Source: an uncultured Muribaculaceae bacterium (GTDB lineage: Bacteria; Bacteroidota; Bacteroidia; Bacteroidales; Muribaculaceae). Taken from it: a DNA stretch of 34,683 nt. Where the stretch lies: contig CAJUMR010000027.1 in NCBI GenBank assembly GCA_910587475.1, positions 1 through 34,683 of the forward strand, written 5' to 3'. The translations under genes and the position numbers were made by a program. Within the stretch, counting starts at the first letter, position 1, and each line of letters opens with the position of its first letter. The notes beneath the pieces were generated by a model. The model was not told the origin of the DNA. It saw only the letters and a list, made by a program, of their open reading frames with translations, and did no database searches. Below are positions 21,416-30,011 of this stretch, one piece after another.

Positions 21416-24268
21416 ATGACCAAACTTTCTTTAACGCGAATCATGGCATTTTTTCTTGCGATAGCCGTCGGCGTAATGCAGTCGTCGGGCTATTCGTTCA
21501 TGCCACTGGTGACAAATTATGCCCTCCAGCAGAACAGCTGCGCCACTCAGGCGTGGTCGGCGACACAGGACAGCAAAGGGACGCTGTTTTTCGGAACATC
21601 GGACGGTCTACTGATGTTCGACGGGGTCAGATGGGATTACTATAGTCTGCCAGGCGTTTCGACTGTCAGGGCTGTGGAAGCCGTCGGCAACAGAGTCTAT
21701 GTCGGAGCATATGAACAGTTCGGCTACTTCGAGCGCGATGACTACGGAGTGCCTGTCTACCATTCGCTGAACTCCCTCCTCGACAATTTTGAATTTCACG
21801 ACGATGAGTTCTGGTCGATCACGCCGCTCGACGGAAAAGTCTATTTCCAATCATTCAGAAGCGTGTTCTGCTACGACGGCGAAAAAGTCGAAGCCACTCA
21901 CGAGGAAGGTTACGGACCGCTCAACCTCTTTGCGGTCAACGGCCGTATGTACTCCCAGGTGATCTACAGCGGGCTGAACAGATTTGACAGCAACGGCTAC
22001 CGCGAGATCATCAGCCGCAACGCTCTTGGCAACAGCGATGTAGTCGGCGCGATGCGTTTCAAAGGCAACGACTGCCTGCTGTGCACCGAGAAAAACGGCT
22101 TCTTTGTCTATGCTCACGACGGATCGCTTAAAAAATTCGCCACCGATGTCGACAGCGAGCTTAAAAACCACTGCATCAACCGCGCCATAACGATGAACGA
22201 CGGCACTATAGTAGTAGGCACACTGCGCAACGGCGTCTACGGCATCGGTCAGGACGGAGTGAAAAAATGGCACTATAACATCGAAAACGGACTCGGCAAC
22301 AACTCCGTGCTCGGTCTGAAAGAAGACCGGTCGGGCAATGTGTGGGTAATGATGGACCACGGCATTTCGCTGATACACACCGGACTCTCCTACTCTTTTC
22401 TGAAACCTAACGCCGGTGAGCCCTACATCGGCATGACTTACGCCATGCTGCGCGACGGCGACAATCTCTATGTCGGCACCAACCAAGGACTCTATGCCTA
22501 CTCGTTCAACGACATGAAAATCAACAGCAGCGAGCTGGCCAAGTCACAGATATGGCACATCGATGCCATCGACGGACAGATATTCGTCGGCGGAGGCACC
22601 CTGTCGGCAGAAATCGACGGAGGAAGGATACGCAACCTCACCACAAACGGAAGCACTTGCATAAAAAAAGGGAAAATCCATAACCGCGAAGTGCTCATCG
22701 AGTCGTCGTACTACGCACTCCGCATCCACTCCCGCGGGTCCGACGGGCGCTGGGCGCTCTCCCACGAAGTCAAAGGCTTCGGCGCTCCCATCAGGCAGAT
22801 CGAGATCGACAACGACGGTAGCCTGTGGTGCTCTCACCACGCCCAAGGCATAATGCACATCGAGTTGTCGAGAGATCTCGACTCGGTCGAAAACGTCGAG
22901 ATGATCAAGGTCGCCGGACCCGAACAACGGAGGTCGACATCATTCGTGATGAAGATCCGCGGACAGATCGTCGTCTCTGACGGTGACTCGCTCTACCGCT
23001 ACGACAGCGCGACAAAGACAATAAAATCATTCACCGCCTTCCACCGCGACCTGCCCGGCGAGAAAGACATCTACAACTCGACGCCTGTCGACGACAAGCT
23101 GTTCTGGCTATCGTCACGGAGAGCCTACACTCTTGTCGAATACCGCGACGGCCATTACCAACGCATCATGACCGTGCCGCTCGACCACCTTGCCCTGCAG
23201 AGCAACGGAGTCAACAACACCGTCTATGTCGACCAGAACCGCAACTGCTATCTCGCACTCAACAATGGCGTAGGGCTGATACGCCCCGAGCGCGACAACA
23301 GCCGTCATCTCGCGCCTGCAATGGCTATAGCATCGGTAGAGCACGTCACCGGCGACGGCTCTACTGAAAAACTCAAGATCAAGCGTTTAGGAGGTGATCA
23401 GGTCGAATGCAGCGGCAACATCACATTCAGACTGACTTATCCGTCCTATAATTTCAGAGCACCGCAATTTCTCTACACACTCGACGGCCCCGACAACATG
23501 ACCCTCGTCACCGACAAGCCACAGGCATCGTATGTCGGTCTGAAACACGGCGAATACACTTTCTATGCATCGCTGATCGACGACAGCGGCAAAGCCATCG
23601 CCAACGTCAACTACAATTTCACCGTGCCGACTCCCCACTATCTCTCTTACTGGGCAATGTCGGGCTATGCAATAGCGATTATCGCCATCGGCGCCGGACT
23701 GTCGAAACTCTATACTCGCCGGCAGATGAAGCGCCAGCACCGCGACCACGAGATCGAACGTGTGGCCCAGAATGTGAAGATACTCGAGCAGGAACGCATC
23801 ATCTCCGAGCAACAGAAGCAGCTGTTGCAGAACGAACTCGACCTCAAGAGCAAAGAACTCGCAAGCATGGCTCTCGAAGCAGGCTACAAAGACCAGGTGA
23901 TCGAGAACCTCAAGGAGACGATCACCGGACAGCGCCGCAAAGGCCAACTCGACTCACGTGAAATCGACAACCTCATAAAAACGATCAACTCCGACATCGA
24001 CAAGTCGGAATTCTGGACTATATTCCACAACAATTTCGATCTTATCCACGAGAACTTTTTCAGAAATCTGCGCCAGCGTTTCCCCGATCTCACTCCAACC
24101 GACTTGAAATTCTGCGCGCTAATGCGTCTCAACATGTCGACAAAAGACATCGCAGATTTCACCCATCTTACAGTGCGAGGAGTCGAGACAGCCCGTTACC
24201 GCATCAGACGCAAGCTCGGCATCGACTCCAAAGCTTCGATCGTGCAGTTCCTGATCGATTTCAAATGA
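21416..24268 (+). CDS. Membrane-spanning propeller sensor with LuxR/GerE-like HTH (SusR-like PUL regulator)
   Basis: Probably senses a glycan product in the periplasm and activates the divergent susC operon. The 950-residue product has a signal peptide (about 1-25), a two-component-regulator-type propeller (about 30-640; e.g. TQDSKGTLFFGTSDGLLMFD, EDRSGNVWVMMDHG), a Y_Y_Y domain (about 669-731), one transmembrane helix (about 744-763), a coiled coil (about 770-835) and a C-terminal helix-turn-helix (about 892-945, LTPTDLKFCALMRLNMSTKDI). There is no HisKA, HATPase or receiver domain, so it is not a hybrid two-component sensor; signal must pass directly to the DNA-binding end while it stays in the membrane. 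An in-frame GTG at 21371 is rejected because it precedes the predicted transcript start. Confidence 0.9.
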   Translation: MTKLSLTRIMAFFLAIAVGVMQSSGYSFMPLVTNYALQQNSCATQAWSATQDSKGTLFFGTSDGLLMFDGVRWDYYSLPGVSTVRAVEAVGNRVYVGAYEQFGYFERDDYGVPVYHSLNSLLDNFEFHDDEFWSITPLDGKVYFQSFRSVFCYDGEKVEATHEEGYGPLNLFAVNGRMYSQVIYSGLNRFDSNGYREIISRNALGNSDVVGAMRFKGNDCLLCTEKNGFFVYAHDGSLKKFATDVDSELKNHCINRAITMNDGTIVVGTLRNGVYGIGQDGVKKWHYNIENGLGNNSVLGLKEDRSGNVWVMMDHGISLIHTGLSYSFLKPNAGEPYIGMTYAMLRDGDNLYVGTNQGLYAYSFNDMKINSSELAKSQIWHIDAIDGQIFVGGGTLSAEIDGGRIRNLTTNGSTCIKKGKIHNREVLIESSYYALRIHSRGSDGRWALSHEVKGFGAPIRQIEIDNDGSLWCSHHAQGIMHIELSRDLDSVENVEMIKVAGPEQRRSTSFVMKIRGQIVVSDGDSLYRYDSATKTIKSFTAFHRDLPGEKDIYNSTPVDDKLFWLSSRRAYTLVEYRDGHYQRIMTVPLDHLALQSNGVNNTVYVDQNRNCYLALNNGVGLIRPERDNSRHLAPAMAIASVEHVTGDGSTEKLKIKRLGGDQVECSGNITFRLTYPSYNFRAPQFLYTLDGPDNMTLVTDKPQASYVGLKHGEYTFYASLIDDSGKAIANVNYNFTVPTPHYLSYWAMSGYAIAIIAIGAGLSKLYTRRQMKRQHRDHEIERVAQNVKILEQERIISEQQKQLLQNELDLKSKELASMALEAGYKDQVIENLKETITGQRRKGQLDSREIDNLIKTINSDIDKSEFWTIFHNNFDLIHENFFRNLRQRFPDLTPTDLKFCALMRLNMSTKDIADFTHLTVRGVETARYRIRRKLGIDSKASIVQFLIDFK

Positions 24269-25219
24269 TCAGAATTCAGCGCGGGTGACCAAAGCGACCG
24301 ACAGATTTACGCAGGCTGCCGGACGGTCGACTATGTCGCATCCTATGCGTCCGCCGACACTCAAGCCTCGTGCCACCCGGCGGCTGACACCTGCCGAAAT
24401 GGCGGCCAAACCGCTCCACTTCGCAGCATCCGCGCGAGGTCTGTCGAAATTGCCGATCAGACCGACCGATGCCGTGCCGTCGACAGCCCACAACCCCGAC
24501 CAATGTCCGAAATAAGAGTCGACCGTAGCGCCTGCGCCATTGAGTGCTCCCGAATAGATCCCGTCACTGTAGACCGGCTGCGAACGAAGACGCAGCGATG
24601 CACCAAGCCCCCACGCCGACGCCATAGGCAGACCGAAACTCAACGACGATTCGATGCCGCAACCGACCGACATTCCGGCTCCCGAATGCGACGAAAAAGG
24701 GATCAAAGCCACAGTGGAGGCCGACAAGAATGATACATTTCCGGATGCCATCAACTCAGTGCGGCATTCAGCGCTGCGACCGGGCCACAACAATCGTGAA
24801 AGCGAATATCCGAGCTGCACCGACACGACGCCCAAGGCCGCTCCGGCAAGGACGTCTGACGGATAGTGACGCGATGCATAGACTCTCTGCATCGCCACAG
24901 CATCGGCCAACGAGTGCACCGCGATTGTCCATAATGGAGAAAAACGGCTGAGCTCGCGGGATGCGACCGAAGCCAAGGCAAACGCATAGGAGCTGTGTCG
25001 CGAGGGAAATGAATTGTTGTCGCTGAGATCAGGACGCCACTCGCGGACCGAGTTCTTCAGGATCTCTGTCGCTGCAGCGTTGATCACCAGACCCGCTCCG
25101 GCTCCGACCAGACTGCGCGCCACCGACATCTGCCGGCAAGCAATGCTGTCGCCGCCGGCTGCCCTCGCCAAAGGGCACGACATCATCAACGCCAGGATTA
25201 TCAATAGTGATTGTTTCAC
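24269..25219 (-). CDS. PAP2-superfamily phosphatase with C-terminal barrel-like domain
   Basis: A lipid- or sugar-phosphate phosphatase, exported. The 316-residue product begins with a signal peptide (about 1-20, ending LARA) and carries all three PAP2 motifs: K55-x6-R62-P63, PSRH at 72-75, and R112-x5-H118-x3-D122. From about residue 150 the sequence changes to short alternating glycine- and serine-rich stretches (e.g. VSFLSASTVALIPFSS, LSVGGRIGCDIVDRP) and ends in Phe316, which resembles a small outer-membrane beta barrel. The GTG start overlaps the stop of the upstream GH3/beta-lactamase gene in GTGA, suggesting translational coupling. Its stop codon abuts that of the facing regulator with no gap. 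Substrate unknown; isoprenoid-diphosphate or lipid A phosphate are options. Confidence 0.85.
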   Translation of the reverse strand: MKQSLLIILALMMSCPLARAAGGDSIACRQMSVARSLVGAGAGLVINAAATEILKNSVREWRPDLSDNNSFPSRHSSYAFALASVASRELSRFSPLWTIAVHSLADAVAMQRVYASRHYPSDVLAGAALGVVSVQLGYSLSRLLWPGRSAECRTELMASGNVSFLSASTVALIPFSSHSGAGMSVGCGIESSLSFGLPMASAWGLGASLRLRSQPVYSDGIYSGALNGAGATVDSYFGHWSGLWAVDGTASVGLIGNFDRPRADAAKWSGLAAISAGVSRRVARGLSVGGRIGCDIVDRPAACVNLSVALVTRAEF

Positions 25220-28185
25220 TGCAAAGCCTTGTAGACCTGACTGAACAGCAGCGGACGGATGTTGGCCTTGTTGAACACAGGTGTCTCGCGAGTCGGATTA
25301 ACCCTGTTAGTCAAAAATATATAAAACAGATCATTGGCAGGATCGATCCAGAACACCGTACCGGTGAACCCGAGATGCCCTACCACCGACGGATCGGCTT
25401 CGGCACAGGTCGGCGACGCATCGGCATTATCGACATCGGGTTTGTCAAAACCGAGCCCACGGCGCGAATTGGGGCTCTTTGTCTTCATGAACACATCGGT
25501 TGTCGCCTGAGAGAAAAAGCGTTTGTCGCCATAGACGCCGCCGTTGAGCAGCATCTGGCAGTACTTGGCGAGATCGTCGGCGTTGGAAAAGAGTCCGGCA
25601 TTGCCCTGCACTCCGCCCGAAAACGCCGCAAGTTCGTCGTGGACATAGCCCCTGACATGCTGCCTCCGCAGGAAATTATCTTTCTCCGTCGGGGCGATCT
25701 TATCGACAGGATATGATTCTGTCGGTCTGTAGCATGTGGAATAAGCGCCGAGCGGGGCGAATATGCTGTCGCCGACAAAGCGGTCGTGGGCGATGCCGGT
25801 GAGCCGCTGCTCCATGTCCATCAACAGACAGAAATTGAGACATGAATAACGGTAGTCCTTGTTTTTGCGCAAGTCAACATTGTAAATCCGCGCCATGATC
25901 GAGTCGAAGGTCTGCTGTCCGGTGAAAATGCCTTCGGCTGCAGCATAAGGAAACTCATCAGAAGCGGTCGCCGACGTTATGTCGCGCCGCAGCCGGGCGG
26001 TGTTATGGCCGTAGGCTTTCGACGTTATGCGGCGGCTGTGATTCTTATCAGGCCGGGTTGTGACGAGCCGTCCGGTGAAAGATGCCGAGTCGACCATCAC
26101 GCCGAACATGTTGAGTGACGACGGGAAACCTGTCTCATGAAACAGAAACTCGCGCACACGCAGGCTATCCTTGCCCGGCAACCGCAGCCCCGGGACATAA
26201 CCCGACATGAAATCGTCGAAGCGATACAGCCCCATGTCATATGCCTTCATAAGGCCCGAAAGAGTACCGTAGGCTTTCGACACAGATGCAAGATCATAGA
26301 TTGTCGATGGCTCGACAGCCGGACCTCCGGAAGTCAGCCGGCCGAAACACTTGTCATAGACAACGTTGCCGCCCTTTGCGACCAACAGCTGACATCCCGG
26401 CATGCCTCCATCGGCAATCAGGCGCGCTACAGCCTCGTCGAGACTGTCGGTCAACGCGGGATTGAAGCCCTGCATCAGCGGCGACGAATAGCCCAGACGC
26501 GATTTTTTCAATTTCACCCCGGTTCCGAGAGGAGCGATGTTTAGTTTTACGGGCAACGTTCCGTCGACGTCTATCCCTCCGAAAAGAGCCTGTGCGGCAT
26601 ATTCCTGGGCAAGCGGAGTGTCTTCATAGGCCAGCAGTATGGCGGGGACTGAGGCGAGCGACGATGCAAATTTGTCGGTTTTATACGGCGAGATGAAAAA
26701 GACAGCAACCGTGGCGCTCTTGCCTTTCAGTTTGGAGAAAGCCGTCCGTGCCCACTGCGAGTCGGTGTATAACGCTGCAATCACCGTATCATGATCTTTT
26801 ATTGCGGAAAGCAACGGCGCAAGGGCGGCTTCGCTCTCGACGCTGTAACAGTCGACTTTGGCATAACGCGAACAGAACGACGAAAAAGTATTGCCCGCCG
26901 GCGCACCGATGTTGACAACTGCAATCGAATTGCGACCGAGCGATCCTACCGGAAGAATGTCGCCGTCGTTACGGAGCACTGTCATTGTCGCAGCTGTCAG
27001 CCTGCGGTTGACAGCCTCGGCCTGAGGAGAATTAATGGCTGCGGACAACGATTTTATGTCGATGACGGGCTGGCGGTGACCGAGTCCGAGCAAATATTTA
27101 TATCTGAGCACACGCCGGCAGCTCTGCTCTACGCGCTGCCCGTCGATCTCTCCGCTCTTGACCGCCGCGAGAATAGCGTCGATGTCGGCGGCGGGAGATG
27201 CAGTGGTTTCGAGCACATCGGCTCCGGCTTTGAGAGCCATTACTGCGTTATTCTTTCCGGCAACCGCCGCACCTTTCATCGTGAGGGCATCGGTGAATAT
27301 CAGCCCGTCGAAACCGAGCCGCTCGCGCAGCCATCCTGTGGTGATGTTCTCCGACAACGATGCCGGCAATCCCGAAGGATCGATCGCCGGCAACACGATA
27401 TGCCCTGTCATCACCCCTGAACAGCCGGCATTGACAAATGCTTCGAACGGCACAAGATCGACCTCACGGAGAACCTTTTCGGAGTGATTGACCGTGGTGA
27501 CCGACTTGTGAGAGTCGGTCGATGTGTCGCCGTGACCAGGGAAATGCTTTGCAACGGCCATCACCCCTCCGTCCTCAAGACCGAGCGAATATGCCACACC
27601 GAGCTTCGCCACCCTCTGAGGATCCTCTCCGAACGATCGGGTGCCGATCACCGGATTGGAAGGATTGGAATTGACATCGAGCACAGGCGCGAAATTGACA
27701 TGCACGCCTGTGAGACGGCACTGGCGTGCCATCTCGCGTCCGTAGTCATAGAGAAGCTTAGGATTGGTGATGCTGCCGAGCGCCATGTTCTTAGGGAAAC
27801 GCGTTGTCGACGGAATGCGCATCGAAAGCCCCCACTCCCCGTCGAAAGTGATCATCAGCGGCACTTCGGCCAGCGACTGAGCATAGTTGATCATCTCGAC
27901 ATACTGCGCAAGCGTGCCTTTAGAGAACAGCAGTCCGCCGACATGATTGTCAGCTACGAAACGCTTGATCGCCGCACGGGCTGTCGCCCCCTGGTCAGGC
28001 GCGACTTTCGGCACCACGAGCTGAGCGACCCGCTGGCGCGTAGTAAGGGTATTATAGGCCGAATCGACCCAACGGTTGCAGTCGCGACCGTCTGATCTGA
28101 GCAAAGGAGACTCTGTGCGCGCTACTGCCGCTATGGAGCAAAGGCCAAAAACGATGGCCGCCAAAGGTCTGAAGATATTTCTCAT
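25216..28185 (-). CDS. NagZ-type GH3 fused to a serine beta-lactamase-like domain
   Basis: A two-enzyme fusion of 989 residues with a signal peptide (about 1-22). The GH3 part (about 40-375) has the NagZ hallmark KHFPGHG (213-219), the acid/base loop residues D224 and H226, and nucleophile D299 in IFTDAL; a GH3 C-terminal domain follows (about 395-550). The beta-lactamase/esterase part (about 575-985) has S634-VS-K637, Y780-S-C782 and H937-L-G939. NagZ-like enzymes cleave N-acetylglucosamine from muropeptides, and the second domain resembles class C beta-lactamases, DD-peptidases and esterases; cell-wall turnover in the periplasm is a reasonable but unproven role. The ATG at 28185 is preferred over a GTG at 28200 since it gives a clean signal peptide. 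It is 40 bases after the nucleotidase gene. Confidence 0.92.
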   Translation of the reverse strand: MRNIFRPLAAIVFGLCSIAAVARTESPLLRSDGRDCNRWVDSAYNTLTTRQRVAQLVVPKVAPDQGATARAAIKRFVADNHVGGLLFSKGTLAQYVEMINYAQSLAEVPLMITFDGEWGLSMRIPSTTRFPKNMALGSITNPKLLYDYGREMARQCRLTGVHVNFAPVLDVNSNPSNPVIGTRSFGEDPQRVAKLGVAYSLGLEDGGVMAVAKHFPGHGDTSTDSHKSVTTVNHSEKVLREVDLVPFEAFVNAGCSGVMTGHIVLPAIDPSGLPASLSENITTGWLRERLGFDGLIFTDALTMKGAAVAGKNNAVMALKAGADVLETTASPAADIDAILAAVKSGEIDGQRVEQSCRRVLRYKYLLGLGHRQPVIDIKSLSAAINSPQAEAVNRRLTAATMTVLRNDGDILPVGSLGRNSIAVVNIGAPAGNTFSSFCSRYAKVDCYSVESEAALAPLLSAIKDHDTVIAALYTDSQWARTAFSKLKGKSATVAVFFISPYKTDKFASSLASVPAILLAYEDTPLAQEYAAQALFGGIDVDGTLPVKLNIAPLGTGVKLKKSRLGYSSPLMQGFNPALTDSLDEAVARLIADGGMPGCQLLVAKGGNVVYDKCFGRLTSGGPAVEPSTIYDLASVSKAYGTLSGLMKAYDMGLYRFDDFMSGYVPGLRLPGKDSLRVREFLFHETGFPSSLNMFGVMVDSASFTGRLVTTRPDKNHSRRITSKAYGHNTARLRRDITSATASDEFPYAAAEGIFTGQQTFDSIMARIYNVDLRKNKDYRYSCLNFCLLMDMEQRLTGIAHDRFVGDSIFAPLGAYSTCYRPTESYPVDKIAPTEKDNFLRRQHVRGYVHDELAAFSGGVQGNAGLFSNADDLAKYCQMLLNGGVYGDKRFFSQATTDVFMKTKSPNSRRGLGFDKPDVDNADASPTCAEADPSVVGHLGFTGTVFWIDPANDLFYIFLTNRVNPTRETPVFNKANIRPLLFSQVYKALQ

Positions 28186-28225
28186 AGATATGAAGTCCAC
28201 TGTGTTTTAAAAAGATAATGGCTGA

Positions 28226-29749
28226 TCACTTGACCGGAGTCATGCGCAATTTGCCCGATGGGTTGATGGTCTTGCCCTTGAAGGCACCGTTGCGGAACTC
28301 GTCGATCAGATCATCGTAGAGCACCCGCTTGCCTTTGGCCACCACAGCTCCGCGCTTGAGCGAGCTCATGTAGTCACCTCCATTGGCGAGATAGTCGATC
28401 GTCGCAAGACGGTAGGTGCGCTCGCTATCGAGCGGTTTGCCGTTGATCAGCACCTGGTCGCACAAGCCCTTGTCGCGGTCGTAAGTGATGGCAACGTTGC
28501 CGCTGACACCGTTGCCTCCGTCAGCAGCCATGACGTTGAAAGCCTCGAGAAGATCCGACCCTTTGATGTCGATGACGTTGACATAGTTGTAGAATGGCAT
28601 GAGCGTAATGATCATGCCTTCGGTGATGTTGCCTTTCGGCAGACCGCGTCGCAGGCCACCCTTGTTGATGATGGCGAGATCGACATCATCGGCCAGCTTA
28701 CGGCCTCGCTCGAGAATGAAATCAGCGCCGAAATTGAGCAGCTCCATGCTCTCCTTGGGCATGTCGACTGCACTGCGGCCGATGACAACGTTCATCAGCG
28801 AGTCGACGCCATGGCGATAAGGCTCGATCTTGGCATCGAGTTTCTTGTCAACGCGCGCATCGAGACGGCTGTCGATCGGTATAACCTCATAGTCGGTCGA
28901 AAGATCGTCGAGGTCGATGACCATCTTGCCGATATATTTGCCCGATTTCCCGAGCTGGCCGACAGGGATCATTTTGCCTGCGGCATTTCGAACCATCGGC
29001 TGCAGACGCGCCCCTTCGGGTGCATCGGGTTTTATAAGATCGTGAGAGTGACCGCCTATGATCATATCGATGTCTTCCGACATGCCGGCGAGCAGTTTGT
29101 CGCCGGGAGGCATCGTGGGGTCATATCCTATGTGAGTGACAGCCACAACTGCGTCGACCTTGTCGATGTGCTTCAGCCACCAGGCCGCCGCATTGGCAGC
29201 CTTGATCGCATCGAGATATTTGACGCCATTGTAGTTGCCCTCCGATATCATGCCCTCGGGATTGAGGTTGATGGCGATAAAGCCCACCTGCTTATCGCCG
29301 AACTCCTTGATGGTGAAAGGTCTGAACTTGCGGGCAAGGGCAGACTCCGACAGATCGTAGTTAGTGGCAATCATCTCTGCCTCAGAATCGGCGAGGATGT
29401 CGGCCATCTCCTCGATGCCATTGTCGAACTCATGGTTGCCGAGGATGCGGATGTCGTAGCCCAGCTCATTCATCAACATCTGCTCGACCTTTCCACGATA
29501 GAGGTTGAAGTAAAGCGTTCCCTGGACAAAATCCCCTGCATCGACAAGCAAGACATTTTTCTCGGCGTTTCTAACGCTGTCAATCACCACTTTCCGGCGC
29601 AGCACACCTCCGAGATTATCAGATTCGTCAGGATCGATCATCGAATGAGTATCGTTGGTGTGGAGTATGACCAGTTTTTCAGCCATCACAGACGGAGCGG
29701 TCAAAATGGCTGTTGCAAACAACGGCAATAGGTATTTTCGGACTTTCAT
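28226..29749 (-). CDS. Periplasmic 5'-nucleotidase / UDP-sugar hydrolase family metallophosphoesterase
   Basis: Hydrolyses nucleotides or nucleotide sugars outside the cytoplasm to release phosphate and nucleosides. The 507-residue product has a signal peptide (about 1-23, ending VMA), a calcineurin-like metallophosphoesterase domain (about 24-285) and a 5'-nucleotidase C-terminal domain (about 310-490). Metal ligands are visible in NDTH (D33, H35), DAGD (D73), GNHE (N105, H106), THIG (H206) and GGHSHD (H234, H236). The substrate loop NKGGLRRGLPKG and ATIDYLANGGDY are intact. It is the first gene of the three-gene envelope operon, and the single full-length form contrasts with the split pairs seen in some Bacteroides. 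Confidence 0.94.
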   Translation of the reverse strand: MKVRKYLLPLFATAILTAPSVMAEKLVILHTNDTHSMIDPDESDNLGGVLRRKVVIDSVRNAEKNVLLVDAGDFVQGTLYFNLYRGKVEQMLMNELGYDIRILGNHEFDNGIEEMADILADSEAEMIATNYDLSESALARKFRPFTIKEFGDKQVGFIAINLNPEGMISEGNYNGVKYLDAIKAANAAAWWLKHIDKVDAVVAVTHIGYDPTMPPGDKLLAGMSEDIDMIIGGHSHDLIKPDAPEGARLQPMVRNAAGKMIPVGQLGKSGKYIGKMVIDLDDLSTDYEVIPIDSRLDARVDKKLDAKIEPYRHGVDSLMNVVIGRSAVDMPKESMELLNFGADFILERGRKLADDVDLAIINKGGLRRGLPKGNITEGMIITLMPFYNYVNVIDIKGSDLLEAFNVMAADGGNGVSGNVAITYDRDKGLCDQVLINGKPLDSERTYRLATIDYLANGGDYMSSLKRGAVVAKGKRVLYDDLIDEFRNGAFKGKTINPSGKLRMTPVK

Positions 29750-29773
29750 ATAGCTATATCAATTAATGTATTG

Positions 29774-29806
29774 CGAAGTTAACGTTTTTAGCCGATATTT
29801 TGTCAA
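29774..29806 (-). promoter_or_regulatory. Possible promoter of the 5'-nucleotidase operon
   Basis: On the minus strand TTGAC (29806-29802) precedes TAACTTCG (29781-29774). The second differs by one base from TAnnTTTG and lies 25 bases before the ATG. Spacing is at the long end of the usual range, so the call is tentative. The rest of the 262-base divergent region (29750-30011) holds no ORF, and no confident plus-strand promoter was found in it. Confidence 0.4.
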
Positions 29807-30011
29807 CGGCCGATCGCAAAAAATTCTATAGAAGGTGTCAACACTGTGTCCCCTACGAAAATGCCTGCAACGTTGGACAATATCATTATTGTGTTAATAA
29901 TTACTAATTGCCAATATTTCTCACTCAAAAAAAACAAATATATCATATTATTCTCATAAATTTACGAGAATTCATTTTCAATTACTCAACAACCATCGGC
30001 AAAACATAATT

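Noticed and set aside
21416..24268. Classification of the regulator as a hybrid two-component system (HTCS)
   Set aside because: The propeller and Y_Y_Y domains match, but no histidine kinase, ATPase or receiver domain follows the TM helix and the HTH is not AraC-type.
28811..29731. Plus-strand ORF of 306 codons opposite the 5'-nucleotidase
   Set aside because: The opposite strand encodes a complete metallophosphoesterase with all metal motifs; this frame has no motif.
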